Shown: positions 35,760 through 49,686 of the stretch, one piece after another
Layout: each line of letters opens with the position of its first letter
Numbering within the stretch: position 1 is the stretch's first letter
Assembly (NCBI GenBank): GCA_027257055.1
Contig: JAPVLO010000522.1
Span: 1,550,001 to 1,614,000 of the forward strand
Source of the DNA: Cephalopachus bancanus
Taxonomy: Eukaryota; Chordata; Mammalia; Primates; Tarsiidae
DNA length: 64,000 bases
Direction: 5' to 3'
Notes under the pieces: generated by a model
Database searches by the model: none
What the model was told of the DNA's origin: nothing
The model's input: only the letters and a program-made list of their open reading frames with translations
Translations under genes and position numbers: made by a program

Positions 35760-38435
35760 GCATTAATATTGGATATTGGGTTTCTGAGACATAGAATCAT
35801 GCCAACCTACCTATCTCTGGGCTGCCTGACAGTCTTGTCTACCTTGTCTGTCCTAGTTTCTTCTGAAAACAGACTTTGAATAAATACTTCAAAATCCATA
35901 GTCTTAGCTCTCCTGCTTTTTGGAAGGTAAGAGTGTTTTTAGCTCCTGTCTCCTGCTTATACACCAACTGTCTAATTAAAATTGCTACTCAGAACATATA
36001 AAAAATTTGTGATGATAGCTTTTTTTTTTTTTTGCTTTGATTGGTAGTGGCACTGTGTCTCTAAAACTACCCTGTGATGAGTACAAAAACATTCACCTTA
36101 ATCTCCTTTCTTATGGGTTCTGGGAGGCAGTCTGCATTTTACAGCACCAATGATTCTATATCTGCAGACAATTTCTAGACTTTGTAAGAGGAATGTAAGC
36201 TATACAGTCCACTTAGAGCAATAGAAATCTTTTTTGTATAAAATGTGAATGAGAGTTGTGAAGGATTATGGAAAAGGAATAATCAGGGACAAAAATATGT
36301 TAATGTCTGATAAATGCACCTCTGACACTTAACCAGATTTAAAAGTGCTTGATCATTTCCATATCTTTGCACCTGTTCCAAATCCAGTGGAACGTAAAGC
36401 CAAACCTTTCTCGTCATCAATCCACTCAGTCTCACAGTGAATTCTTGGTCTGCTCTGACTGTTAAGACCCTAGCCACTGGCACAGTGAAGTGAGAATTTT
36501 CCTGCCACTATGCCAGAAAGGAAGTTGTGACTGTCTAGTCCCTAATTTTGCCTCCCTAGATATTACTTTGGTAAAAAGAAGTCTTTATTTTCTCATAAAT
36601 GACAGCCCTTCTTAAAGGTCATAGGGGCCTGTTATCAAGCTGGTATATGATACACAGAGATCTTCTTGTCTCTATTATTTAAAATAAGTTTGTCATTTTC
36701 ACTTCTGCTTCATTAATTGAGCTTTATATGATTTAAATATATTTGTATACTTTCTCTATGATTTTACTGGCCAGTTTTTCTCTTACTGGGATTTGTTCAT
36801 AAGTATGTACTATAAATTTGCTCAGCATACTGTTTTTTGCCATAAAACTTTTTCTTTCCCATAAAATGTTGAAAAGGTTTGTGTGCATCTCTACCACATG
36901 AAGTTCATGCTGCTTCCTCACTCGCCCACTTTTCTCCTCATCCTCTCTCACACTGGGGCCAAACTGCTATCAATCATTGAATGTCTTTCAATAAATAATT
37001 TTGATTTTTTAAAGTACATATTTCTCTTAGTCTGTATTTTCCAAAATTCTCTTACTTTTGTAATTTTAATACAAATTATTTCACATTTTAACTTGATAGC
37101 ATGTTGACTATTACAGTAAACAGGAGAAACATTACTGAAAAATGGCAACTTACGTTTTATCAAAACCAAATTTAAATTTTTAGAAAACACTTAAATTTTA
37201 GAAGATTATACATTTTTCTGCCAAATTGAATTTGACTGCAAAAACTATGCTTTCTACTTCATAGCATCATATAAATGTGGAAGGACTTTACTATCACCCT
37301 ATTTTAAATAATACCAAAATGAGCAACCATATTTATTTTATTTTTGATTTACATGAGATTGCAAAGTTGAAATAACAAAAGTCAATACACAAAGTGATGG
37401 TATGAACATAAATTAAACATTTGGTAAAGTAACTTATTTTTAAATAAAAATATCTATTTCAACATGTATTACTATTTCTTAGAATAATATGTGTAATATT
37501 TGTGGATTTTTATGTTGTACTGAGAAATTTTTTTGGCATAAATTTCTTGCCTAGAAAATATATGCTGTTTCATTGAACTGTTTAGAATGTGCACTTAACA
37601 TATTACTGGTAATCTCCTCTTTTTCTATTTTGCAGCAAAACATTTTCTAATATTCTGTTTTTTATTTTGTGTCTTTAATCTTGCATTGGTTTTGCTATTT
37701 CAAATACTCTAATATTGTCAAATGATTATGGTTCCCTTTTATTAATTGCTTAGTATTTTGAATCAATTTATTATTCTAAAACATGCATGTTTTCATGTGC
37801 TTAATCTTCTTTATATCAATTGTATGTGTTTATGCCAGGATATAAATATCTTTGTCCAAACGACTTCATTTTCTCAGCTAGGTGTTAAGATATTCTAATA
37901 GCGTGTATTTAATAAATCTTTCAACTCCTTTTGAACTCATTTTACTAAAAACACTGTTTATAATGTCATTATACATGTGTTTCTAATGCTCCATATTTTT
38001 AATTCATAAATCTAGTTAATTTCTGATCTTTGCATCTATTTATTAACCTCTCTACCTATCGAATACTTCACATTTTCTAGATTGTCTGTATTATATTCCT
38101 GGTTCACAGAACGAATTCCAATTTGTAATTTTAAATATTTGCTAAGGCTATTCCTTCTATTATGATCAATGTCATTTCTCTGTTTTTGTTTTTTACCAGT
38201 ACAGGATATTTGGACATGTTAGCATTTTGGTATAAAATACACAGCTGGTGTACACATATTTTGTTGAAAAAATTATCTGATAGATTGAGTCAGCCCATGC
38301 AAGACAGTGGATTTAATTAGGTCTCATTTTACATTCTTCATTTTCCAACAGCATTGCTATTGTATTTAGTTATGTAGTGGATTTGTAGAATTAACAATGT
38401 GTTCATTTGCTTTTATTGAGCAATTTTTTTCCTCT
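35760..38435. other. AT-rich, no gene recognised
   Basis: About 2.7 kb with only short chance frames. The part from 37200 on is especially AT-rich. No splice-bounded exon, tRNA or repeat family was identified. Confidence 0.35.
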
Positions 38436-38550
38436 TTTAATTTTTATTTTAACATTGTGGGGTACAATTCAGCATTAGGTATACAAATATTCATTGTATA
38501 AATACCTTTGTTGATGAGGTATGTCCCCTTTCCCCTGGCAGATATCGACC
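38436..38550 (-). mobile_element. LINE-1 3' end, antisense, short
   Basis: 'ttgtggggtacaattcagca' and 'cctttgttgatgaggtatgt' are the antisense L1 3' UTR seen elsewhere in this window. Confidence 0.8.
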
Positions 38551-38564
38551 ACTGTCAATTTTTT

Positions 38565-38846
38565 TGTTTTTGAGTTGGGGTCTCACTCTGTTGCCCAGAC
38601 TGGAGTGCAGTGGCCGCTCCCGGCCACTGCAGCCTTGACCTGCTGGGCTCCGGCTATCCTTCTGCCTCAGTCTTCCAAGTAGCTGGAACTACAGGTGCAT
38701 GCTACCACACCCGGCTAATTTTTTGATTTATTGTAGAGATGAGGTCTCGCTGCCCAGGCGAGTCTCGAACCTGCAGGCTCAGGCAATCCACTCACCTCAG
38801 CCTTCCAAAGGTGCAGGATTACAGGCTGAGCCACTGAGCCTGGCTA
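38565..38846 (-). mobile_element. Alu-type dimeric SINE with target duplication
   Basis: Antisense dimer ('tgttgcccagactggagtgc', 'gtagagatgaggtctcgctg') flanked by 'actgtcaatttttt' at 38551-38564 and 38847-38860. It landed at the edge of a short antisense L1 end. Confidence 0.93.
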
Positions 38847-39309
38847 ACTGTCAATTTTTTAATAATTTACAATGTAATGATGTCCCTAGAAACAAAATCT
38901 GTATATATTTTTTTACCTAAAACTTGTGTTTTTAGAAAACTCATAAATATTCACAAAAATAATTTTATTCTGTTTAGCAATGTTTTCAGGAATTACTCAA
39001 GTGGATCTTTTCTGAAGGTTGCTAAGGTGATTTTGTGATTGCCAATATATAAATTAATGCTATTTATTTTTGCCTTCTTGATGGTATTTACTAAAGATAT
39101 ATAAAAATTTTAAATTTAAAATCTAAATCATATATACAATTCTTAAGTATCTAGCATTATAGCCTTATTTCTCAAAAATTTTTATATGCTGCTATTTAGA
39201 CACAGGTGTGTTCATTACTGAGTACAGTTGTAGGTGTTCATAAGTCTCACCCAAACAATAGCTACATTTTATTTGTCTTGGGCATTTTTCCCATATATAT
39301 TTAAGATTT

Positions 39310-40130
39310 AGAAAATATATATTAATTTCTGCATCTGAGTGAGAATATGTAGTCATTGGTCTACTTTGGGATAATTTTTAGAAGTTAAATTGCTGTGTCT
39401 TGAAATAAATCTCTTTATTTATTTTTAGGAATCTCCATACTGTTTTTCATAATGTCTCTACCAATCTACATTTTGACCAACAGTAATCCAAGGTGGCATT
39501 TTCTCCACATCCTTGCCAACATTTCCAATTAAAATAATAATAATAATAATACTCATTCTAACAGGAATGAGGTGAAATCACACTGTGGTTTTCGTGTATG
39601 TTTTTCTAATGATCAGTGAAGCTGTATGCTCTTCCATATATCCATGAGCCAGTTGTTTCTCTTCTTTGGGAAGATACCTATTTATTTCCTTTGCTTATTT
39701 TAAAATTGATTGGGTTTTGTTTGTTTTGTTTCATTTGTTATTGAGTTGAATGAGCTACTTATCCTTTTGGGATATAGATCTACCACATTTATGGTTTGCA
39801 GGTGTATTCTTCCATTTTATGTTTCATTTTTATTTTCTTCTTTTTTTTTTCAGGGTTTTTAGGTTGATATGGTCCCAATTGCTTATTGGTATTTTGTTGA
39901 CTGTGTTTTTGGTACCACATCCATAAAGTCATTGCCAAGATCCATTTCAAAATATATTTATATTTGTTTTCTTCTAAAAGTTTAACAGTTTCAGGTGTTA
40001 AATTTAAGTCTTTAGCCCAGGTCAAATTGACTTTTGTGTGTGATATAAGATAAGGGTTTCATTTTATTGCTTTGCATGTGGACACTGTTTTCCAAACATC
40101 ATCTCTTGAGTCAGCAATCTTTTCCCAATT
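39310..40130 (-). mobile_element. Old L1M fragment, antisense
   Basis: Antisense L1M wording runs in order: 'ttctccacatccttgccaac', 'taacaggaatgaggtgaaat', 'tttggtaccacatccataaa'. An AAT microsatellite is embedded at 39534-39550. It is highly decayed. Confidence 0.8.
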
Positions 40131-40629
40131 TGTGTTTTTGAACCTCTAAGTTTCTTTCACTTGTTTTCATTCTTTATTTTTCTCTTCTGACTGAGTGACT
40201 TTATGCAACATTTCTTCAGATTGCTCTGTGTTTACTTTGCTTGTTGAAATCTGCTGTTGAAGCTCCCCATTGAGTTTGTAATTCAGTAATTGAATTCCTC
40301 TGCTCCAGAATTTCGATAGGCTCTTATTTATGGTTTTGTCTCATTTTGTTTTACTTATTATTTTGTCCTTTATAGAGATTCATACTCCTTCTCTGTGAAG
40401 ACTCATGTAATACATCCTGTGGGAGAGGAGTGTGCAGAGTGCTAGGGACCACATCAGGCAGTTGTGGGGGCTGCAGGTGAGACAATTCACATTATTCATG
40501 AGTGAGTTTTTGACGAGTTCTTTGTGTCAGTTGGTTAAATCTACAACCTGTGTTTGTGATATCTATGTTGTGGTTGCTGTGAGCTCTTGCATAATTCCCT
40601 GTTCCTCATCAGCAACAAGACCTATTCTT

Positions 40630-40946
40630 TTTTAAATAATATTTTATTTTAAAGATGTGGTAACAATTAAGGGTGTGGTATCCAAATGTTCTTTATGCAG
40701 GTACCCTTGTGGATAAGATGTACCCCTCTCTCTCATGGCAGTTTCCTTCAACTTCCAATCCCACCCTCCTCACCTGGCAGTTTCCCACTACTGTCAGTCC
40801 CTTTATTATAGTATTATCGTAATTATTCATGGTCCACTTATGAGTGAGAACATATGGCACTCTGTTCTTTGTTTCTGTGACAGGCTACTGTGTATGATAG
40901 GCTCTGAATCCATCCAAGTTGCTGTGAAGTTCATAGGTTGGACACA
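40630..40946 (-). mobile_element. LINE-1 3' end with 17-bp target duplication
   Basis: A 5'-truncated antisense L1 3' end of about 317 bp, flanked by exact direct repeats 'caacaagacctattctt' at 40613-40629 and 40947-40963. Confidence 0.93.
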
Positions 40947-42509
40947 CAACAAGACCTATTCTTAATGTTTGTGTTTACTTGGAATAATTGGTTTTGTGAA
41001 AAGGGCCATTCACAGATGCAAAGAAAAATATCTCAATTGTCTTTTTCCAGTCTCCAGATATTTGTGATATAATGATATTTAAGGACTTCCAGCAGGATGA
41101 TGATGGGCAGCATGGTCTGTGAGACCCTCTGTTAAAGAGAACACTCATAAAGACCCTACCTAGCTCTCTCCCACGGGCTGCAGCTCCCATCTCAGCAGTC
41201 TGCTCTTCACAGGGAGCTCAGCCGCCATCACCGCCACTACTCAAACATCACGGTGGTCTGTGCCCATGAATACCAGCGCTGCGGTTATTGCCAACCCATG
41301 CCTGAGGCGACCCATGCCTGAGACGACCTACGACTTTGGACCGTGAAGCCACCGCAAGCAGGATCTACTGAGATCACCACTGCCACAGCTGCTGCTGCCA
41401 CTGCCACTGCCACGCCACGACAGCCAGGCCTGTGGAGCTCCCCCAGTGTACAGGGAGGTGAGCGCCCCTGGTGCGGATACTGTTGCCAACTCCCTCCCCT
41501 CCCAACAGCAGTCTTCAGCAGCTGCAGATAAAGGTCTACTGGAGTGGTCAGATAGCACCACCTGCTGGGATTCTAGGGTAACAACACCAAAACGGGAATG
41601 CCAGATGCTCTTCTCCCTTGAAAAATAAAGGCCAGATCTCAGTAAGAGACTGGGCAGGGAGCCCATATCTGAACTGTTCTTCACAGCAGGCCAGGGGCAA
41701 CTGACCCTAACTGTGAATAATTCTACCAGCCTGCAAAGACAGCTAGAAATCAGAGCTGAAAGGACGTTGGACTTAAAGGAAAAGTCTCAGAGTGTGCCTG
41801 GTTAGTTCTGTTAGTTTACTGACTTTAATCTATTGCTTTTCCTTTTTTCCCTTTTTCTTTCTTTTTTCCTTTTCTTCTTATTGCTCTGTAAACCCTATCT
41901 TTGTATAGAGGAGTAGCACACCAATAAGGAGGTTGGTTAGTTTGTATGTTAGCATCATTGTATGTTTTAGTTTTTTATATGGTTGCTGGTTAGCTTTCAG
42001 TCATGATTGTTTTTCTTTTTATTTCTTTCAGTATTTATGTCTCTTTTCACTTGCTAGTAAGTGCACTGATCTGTTTTCCCTCTCACTCCTCTCTTTCTTC
42101 ACCCCCTCTTCCCCTCACTGCCTGCTCCATTCTTTTCCCTCTGTTAACCTCATTTTTCTTTCAGGAAGTAAACCTACAACCCCACTGCATGGACAGATTC
42201 CAAGGCAGTGGGAAGTGGGTTTCAGACTATCCATAGACCTGTTGGTGGATACTGGGATCTGCAAAGAGATTTTGAATCACAGTTCCCCCCTTAATTAAAT
42301 CTCAGAACTGCAAAAAGACTGCCCTCAACCTACAGTCCAACTCCAGAAATGAACAAAGTAAGAGGAAATACATTAGAAAGAATTGGAGGTTGAACAAACT
42401 GAAATAAAAGCAACACTTCCACCCCTGAATAACAGAATTTAAGAAGACGGGGAAGTGGAGGGAAGCAAAAAGTAGGGAAGGAAAAAGTAGGGAGGAAAAA
42501 TCTGCACAA

Positions 42510-43470
42510 ATGAAGACAAACCAAAAGAAGAATATAGGGCTCACACAGACCCCTGGGAATTCAGACACTGAGAAAACAGACTTTGGAACACAAAAAATGA
42601 AGAACCCCCAGAATGAACGGCCACATGCAACAAGCCCTGACATCAAGGCATTAACAGAAAAATTTTAAAAATTGAGGAGTGACAAGAGGAAAATAGGAAG
42701 GAGCTGATGACAGAAAAAGCAGCAGTAAAGAATACTGTGATGGAAATAAATAACAACAAAAAAAAGCATGGAAAGCAGAATTAGCCAAGCAGAAGAAAGA
42801 ATCTCAGAGATTGAAGACCAAAATACAGAACTAACCCAAACTGTCAAAAACATAGAAAAGAAGCTTAAAAAGACAGAACAAAACCTTCAAGAGATGAATT
42901 ATTACTTCAAAAGAAAAAAACCTAAGACTAATTGACCTTCCTGAGGCAGAGAAAGAAAGAGAGGCCACACTAAAACAAACATTTCATGAAATCATTCAAG
43001 AAAACTTCCCTCATCTCATCAGTGATGCAAAAATTCAAAGACAAGAGATTCAGAAAACCCCTGTAGGATGACAAATGAGAAGACCAACTCCCAGACACAT
43101 AATAATTCGCCTAAACAAAGTAGCTATAAAAGAAAAAGTCCTAAAAGCAGAAAAAGAAAAAGGTCAGACTACCTACCAGGGAGGACCAATTTGAATAGCA
43201 GCAGATTTATCTACAGAAACCCTCCAGGCAAGGAGCTTTGAGCTCTATTTTCAAAGTTCTAAAAGATAAACAATTTCAACCAAGAATGACCTACCCAACC
43301 AAGTTAAGCTTCATCAGTGAGAGTGAATTAAAATCTTTCCCAGATATTCAATCCCTAAGAATCTACGCTGCCAACAAACCACCTCTACAAGAAACACTTA
43401 AGAAAGTAATGAACACAGAAGAAAAGCAAAAAAGAACAACAAGATCTTCACAAGAGTATAGGCAAAAGAT
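42510..43470 (+). pseudogene. L1 ORF1 remnant, decayed
   Basis: Starts with the same ATG context as the other L1 and keeps pieces of the coiled coil and C-terminal domain ('FKVLKDKQFQPRM'), but is broken into at least four frames. Confidence 0.85.
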
Positions 43471-43548
43471 TAAAAACACACATGAACCAACTCCAAAATC
43501 AAAAGAAATACAATAAACAAATAGGAACAACAACTCTGTAAGAGCCTT

Positions 43549-46500
43549 ATGACAGGGATTAACTCTTGCATTTCAATAATTAGCCTGAATGTGAAGGGAC
43601 TAAATGCACCACTGAAAAGACAGAGAATGGAAAAAAGGATAAAATATTACCAGGCAACAATTTACTGCCTTCAAGAGACTCATCTCACTAGAAAGGACAC
43701 TCACAGACTCAAAGTGAGAGGATATGAAACAAACTTTCAGGCGAATGGTACACAAAAGAAAGGAGGAGTCACGATCTTAATTTCAGACAAAATATCCTTT
43801 AAGCTATCAAAAATTTAAAAAGATACAGAGGGCCACTAAATAATGATAAAAGTTTCACTCCATCAACAAGAAATATCCATCTTAAACAAATATGCACCCA
43901 ACATAGGAGTGCCAACTTCCATAAAGCAGCTCCTACGTACACTCAAAAAAGATATCAACTCTAACACTATCGTAACTGGGGATGTCAATACCCCACTCAC
44001 AGCACTAGACAGATCATCAGGACAAAAAATCAGCAATGAGATCTGGAAGCTCAATGTGACTCTTGACCAAATGAACTTAATTGATACCTTACAGAACACT
44101 CCATCCAACGACCACAGAATATACATTCTACACATCACCACATGGAATGTGGTCGATTGACTCTACGATCAACCACATACTTGGCCATAAATCAAGCATA
44201 AGAAAATTTAAAGGGATTGAAATTTTACCATGCACCTACTTGAACCACAGTGGAATAAAAGCAAACATCAACACCAACAAGGTCCTCCCAAAACCCACAA
44301 AGACATTGACATTAAGCAGCATGATGCTAAAAAAAACTCCTGGGTCAATGATGAAATCAAAATAGAGGTTAAAGGATACCTGGAAACAAATGAAAATGAA
44401 GAAACATCTTACCAAAATCTCTGGGACGCCATGAAAGGGGTAGTAAGAGAGGAATTCATATCTCTACAAATGCACATGAAGAAAATGGAAGGATCACAAA
44501 TTAACAGCCTAATAAACCACCTAAGGAAGCTGGAAAAGCAAGACCACCAGAACCCTAACTTCAGCAGAAGAATCCAGATCACCAAAATAAAAGCACAAAT
44601 CCAGGACATAGAAGACAAAAAGAAAATACAAAAAAATCAATGAAGCAAAAAGCTGGTTCTTCGAAAGGATAAACAAGATCGATGGTCCCCTAGCTAGGCT
44701 GAAGAAGAAAAAGAGAAAAAAGCCCAAATAAACACAATCAAAAACACAAAAGATGAAGTCACATCTGATCCTGAAGAAATACAAAAGATCATTAGAGACT
44801 ACTATGTACACTTGTATGGAAACAAACGTGAAAACCTTAAGGAAATGGAGGACTTTCTGACATCACACCACCTGCCTAGGTTGAAACAAGATGAAATTGA
44901 GACCCTAAATAGACCAAAAGTAATCAACGAAATAGGTTATGTAATAAGAAAACTACCTACAAAAAAAGCCCTGAATTAGATGGCTTTCTACCAGATTTCT
45001 AGAACATATTTAAGGAGGAACTGATACCTATCCTACTGAAAGTATTCCAGGCGATTGAGAAAGATGGAACTCTCCGCAAATCATTTTATGAAGCTACTAT
45101 CACATTGATACCCAAGCCAGGTAAAGACCCAACAAAGTAAGAGAACTACAGGCCAATAACTTTGATGAACACAAAAGCTAAAATTCTCAACAAGAACCTA
45201 GCAAATCGGATTCAATAACACATCTCAAAAATCATTCATCATGACCAAGTAGGCTTCATCCCTTGGACTCAAGGCTGGTTCAACATTCGTAAAACCATAA
45301 ATGTAATTAAATACATTAACAGATGCCAAAACAAAAAAAAACATGATTATATCATTAAATGCAGAAAAAGCTTTTGATAAAATACAGCACCCCTTCTTGA
45401 TAAAATACCATGAACATCTAGGCATATGAAGAACATACCTCAAAATAGTAAAAGCCATCTACGAGAAACTCACAACTGGCATACTCCTAAATGGACAAAA
45501 ATTGGAACCATTTCCCCTGAAAACTGGAACAAGACAAGGATGCCCACTCTCACCCCTCCTGTTCAATATAGTATTGGAAGTCCTGGCTAGAGCAATCAGA
45601 GAAGAGAAGGCAATCAGGAGTATACAAATAGGAAAAGAGCAAGTCAAGTTATCTCTCTTTGCAGATGGCATGATTGTGTACCTTGAAAACCCAAGATTCT
45701 GTCAAAACCCTCCTTACACTGATAAAGGATTTTGGCAAAATCTCAGGGTATAAAATAAATCTGCAAATCACATTTCTTTACACCAATTATAAAGAAGCAG
45801 AATCCCAAATAAAAAGCACAATTCCATTCGCAATAGCCAAAGAAAAATGAAATACCTTGGCATCTTTCTAACCAGAAAGGTGAAAGACCTATACAATGAA
45901 AACTACAAAACATTGCTCAAAGAAATCAAAGATGACACAAACAAGTGGAAAAATATCCCATCCTCATGGATTGGAAGAATCAACATTGTGAAGATGTCCA
46001 TTTTACCTAAGGTAATCTATAGATTTAATGCAATACCCTTCAAATTACCAGCAACATTCTTCTCAGACCTAGAAAAAGTAATACAGGAATTCATATGGAA
46101 ATACATATGACCAAGAATAGCCAGAAGAATCTTCAAAAAAAAAAAAAAACCAAAAAGCAGGAGGTATCACATTACCAGACATCAAAATTTACTATAAAGT
46201 TACAATAATCAAAACAGCTTGGCATATAGACCAATGGAATAGAATTGAGATTCCAGAAGCAAAACCTCAATTTATCAACCAACTAATCTTTCATGAAGCC
46301 TCCGCCACCTACCACTGGGGAGAGGAGAACCTATTCAGTAATTGGAGCTGGGAAAACTGACTGACCCCATGCAGAAGACTCAAACAAGACCCCTATCTAT
46401 CCCTACACACCAAAATTAACTCTAAATGGATCAGAGACCTAAATGTAAAACCTCAAACCATAAGAACCTTAGAAAATGCAGGATACACCCTTATGTAAAT

Positions 46501-47340
46501 TGGAACTGCCATCCAATTCCTGAATAAAACCCAGAATGCATAGACCATAAGAAATAAGATAGACAAGTGGATACCTCATTAAACTGACAAGCTTCTGCAA
46601 AGCCAAAGAAACCATCAAGAGAGCAGGGAGACAGCTCACAGAGTAGGAAAAAGTATTTGCCAAACCCAGGTCTGACAAAGGCCTAATATCTTGGATCTAC
46701 AAGGAATGCAAACATGCAGAAAAGAATAAAACAAACAACCCCATTATAAAGTGGGCAAAAGATAAGAACCGACACTTCTCAAAGGAAGATTTCTGAGCAG
46801 CCAACAGATGCATGAAGAAATGTTCAACCTCATTAATCATCAAGGAGATGCAAATTAAAACTACACTGAGATACCACCTAACTCCAGTCAGAATGACAAT
46901 TATCAATAACTCAAAAAATAACAGATGCTGGAGAGGATGTGGTAAAAAGGGAACACTACTACACTGTTGGTGGGAGTGTAAACTAGTGCAACCTCTGTGG
47001 AAAGCGGTGTGGTCATTCCTAAAAGCTCTAAATATTGATCTCCCATATGACCCTGGAATCCCCCTACTGGGAATATACATTGAAGAACTTAAATCACTCT
47101 ATAAAAAAAGATACCTGTACATGAATGTTTATTGTAGCATTGTTCACAATAGCAGGAATCTGGAACCAACCTGCCATCAAAAGAGGACTGATTTTAAAAA
47201 ATGTGGTACATATACATGATGGAATAATATGCAGCCATAAAAAAGAACAAAATCATGAATTTTGCAGCAACCTGGATGGAACTAGAGTCTATCATACTGA
47301 GTGATCTCTCACAGAAACAAAGATCTGAGTAGCACATGTG
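43549..47340 (+). pseudogene. L1 ORF2 remnant with lost catalytic residues
   Basis: The N-terminal 89 codons (43549-43818) are open, and later pieces are separated by stops and frameshifts. Two active sites are changed as well: the endonuclease triad SDH is LNH (Asn at 44243-44245), and the reverse transcriptase box reads FADG (45658-45669) in place of FADD or YADD. It is inactive beyond simple frame repair. Confidence 0.88.
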
Positions 47341-47595
47341 TATTCTCACTCATATAGTGGACTTTGAACATCTATCATAATACTATAAGAAGAGGATTGA
47401 TGATGGTGGGAAACTATGGGGGGGTGAAGGGAGGGGAAGGGAGATGGGATTAACGGTAGTCAATATCTGTCTGGGGATGGGGAGACACCCCTTATCAACA
47501 AGGGTGCCTGAACCATGCACATTTGTATACCTAACCCTTAACTATACCCCACAATTTTAATATAAATAATATGTAAAAAAAAAAAGAACTGTGCA

Positions 47596-47622
<27 letters not shown>
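47596..47622 (+). repeat. (AC)n microsatellite
   Basis: Short AC run just after the A tail of the L1. Confidence 0.95.
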
Positions 47623-47626
<4 letters not shown>

Positions 47627-47629
47627 TAA

Positions 47630-47890
47630 AATAGTTTTTGTCAAAAAGACTGGCACTGGATGCTGGTAAGAATGTGGAGAATAGGGAATTCTTATGCACT
47701 GTTGGTGGTAATGTAAGTTAGTATAGCCACTATGGAAAACATTATGGTATTTCCTCAAAAAACTAAAACCAGAATTGCTGTATATGATCCAGCAATTCCA
47801 TTGCTGGGTATACACCCAAAGATATATCTACACTTCTGTGTTTATTGCAGCACTATCCACAGTAACCAAGACATAAAATCAAGCTAAGTG
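47630..47890 (+). mobile_element. Old L1M ORF2 3' fragment, sense
   Basis: Wording such as 'cactgttggtggtaatgtaa' and 'ccagcaattccattgctggg' is L1 ORF2 near its end, more diverged than the adjoining L1. Confidence 0.85.
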
Positions 47891-47894
47891 TTCA

Positions 47895-48640
47895 TCAATG
47901 ATCTCTGAAAGGACAGAATGAGAGCTGAAAGCCATTTTTAATCTTATTCCTAAATCTTAATACAATGATGAAAAAGTAGAAGCTATGTTTTGGAGAAATG
48001 CACACTTTAGGAAAAATTAACTTTACTGACTTTGTCTTTTTAGAAATACAGACTTTCTAATGCCAGAGGTATCTCATAGGGGCAATCAAGCTTCCGTAGA
48101 AGTAAAGGGAATTTACAAGACCTAAGATATCATGCATTGGGCAAGGATTGTAGAAGTCATGAAACTTTTAATTACAAATGTTATGACCGCTCAGAGGGGG
48201 AGCAGGTGGGGATCCAATCTTCCAGTAAATTGGGCACTATCTACAGGGAAGTCAAGGATCCTCCAAAACTACCCACTGGGATTGTATGGGAGATAGGGGG
48301 AGGTGCACCCTCCATTAGCTCTAAGGAATGTTGTTCGGGAAGGTGCAGGAGCAATAGAATCCTTGTCATGGCCTTCTCTAGAGGCTATGATAATGATGGT
48401 GGATATTAGTGGGTCTCTGCGTCACAGGAACTCTAAGACATTCGCAGGTGGTCAATTAGGAAGTTACGGCAGTCATGTCTACCTGACTGCAACATCTCCA
48501 GGGGAAAGAATTTAAGCTAGGACTTGGAGGGCTACGGTGCCACAGTCATCTAGAGTGTAGGTCTGCTCCCTGTCTGCGGGAAGTGAATTTATCTTAAATA
48601 AATCTTTTCCTCTCTCAAAAAAGAAAGTTAAATTCCAACA
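47895..48640. other. No gene recognised
   Basis: Moderate GC content with short frames (48137-48409, 48303-48515) that do not resemble known proteins. The 'aataaatcttttcctctctc' near its end could be an LTR tail, but no matching start was seen. Confidence 0.35.
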
Positions 48641-48650
48641 CCTCCTCTAA

Positions 48651-49601
48651 ATGGATAGAAAGGTTTCTGCCCATTTAACCTGGGGAATTACAATTCTCAT
48701 TCAGACTGCTGCTGGAATTCCTGGAAATTCTTTACCCCTCTGCTTGTATAACTTCACATTTATCACTACACATATGTTGAGACCCAAATACTTGATTCTC
48801 AGCTAGATGATCTTGGCTAACAACTTGGTCCTTTTCTCTAAGGGGATCCTTCAGAAAATGGTGGCTTTTGGATTGACATCATTTCTGGATGAGGCTGGAT
48901 GTAAACCTGTCTTCTTTTTGCACAGAGTGGCCTCAGAATCACCTGCCTCCACAGTGGCTTTCAGGCCATGAAGCTTCAGCCCAGGTTCTCTGGGTGGATG
49001 AAACTTCAAATTACACTCCAATAGTTCATTGTTTTCTGCTATTTCTACTGCTGGATTTTTCATTCTGTGGCAAATGTCTACATTGCAAAGTATGTTACTG
49101 ACGGAACAAATAGCAGAATCTTGAGTATGGAAAATATGTACAGATACTGTTTCTCCCCCCATTCAGGGAAGTTGATCTTCTCAGTGGTGGCTTTCATTTT
49201 CTCCTTCACAGATAGTATAAATTTAGCTCTCATGATCTGCATGAGAACTAAATTTATGGGTCTATGGTTTTTTCCTGTATCAGCACAAGAAGAGATTCCA
49301 GTACATTCACAGCCACAGTCTCTCCCCTAGAACCTCTCATGAAACTAGTGACACACACACCATCCTCATCCTGTTGAGCTTGTTTGTCTCTGTTCATGCT
49401 CCAGCTAGTGTTTTATCATTTTGCATAATGCGGATTCAGAACCCAGGCCATTGGCTGAGGAACACAACTCTTGTGGTATCTTCCAGCTTCCTGACATTCA
49501 GCTCCTTTGTGTTCATTGTCACGGACATCTGAGTCTCACAGTTCTGCCTTGCCTGGTGGACAAGGAAGACAAACACTCCAGGTATGGTATCATGGCTATA
49601 A
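48651..49601 (+). pseudogene. Vomeronasal type-1 receptor (V1R) pseudogene
   Basis: V1Rs are single-exon, seven-transmembrane pheromone receptors of vomeronasal neurons. The length (951 bp) is right for an intronless V1R. From ATG 48651 the frame gives TM1 ('ILIQTAAGIPGNSLPLCLYN'), then 'HMLRPKYLIL', TAG at 48804-48806, then 'MILANNLVLFSKGI' and 'FLDEAGCKPVFFLHRVA'. After a frameshift come a TM3-TM5 region ('SGKLIFSVVAFIFSFTD') and, in a third frame, 'FQYIHSHSLSPRTSHE', the V1R signature before TM6, then TM6-TM7 with TGA at 49530-49532 and a final TAA. The family's 'HSxSLSPRxSHE' motif makes the assignment strong. It is dead from at least two stops and two frameshifts. Confidence 0.92.
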
Positions 49602-49686
49602 GTCTTCTCCAGAATTTTCATTTATTCTTTCATGCCCTTGACAATATTTGAGGGTTGATATACAGTGCCAGTCAATGTGCAAGGAC

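Larger units (their letters stand above)
41160..47590 (+). mobile_element. Near-full-length LINE-1, decayed
   Basis: Related to the element at 25262 over nearly all of its length: 5' UTR ('gctgctcttcacag'-like start near 41200), ORF1 region from 42510, ORF2 from 43549, 3' UTR and A tail. It has many frameshifts and stops. The exact 5' edge and target duplications were not found. It is older than the 25262 copy. Confidence 0.92.

Noticed and set aside
24233..39550. Evenly spaced short repeats as a CRISPR-like array
   Set aside because: These are eukaryotic microsatellites and SINE tails without unique spacers; the genome is mammalian.
48851..49162. 103-codon minus-strand frame
   Set aside because: It is the antisense shadow of the V1R pseudogene.
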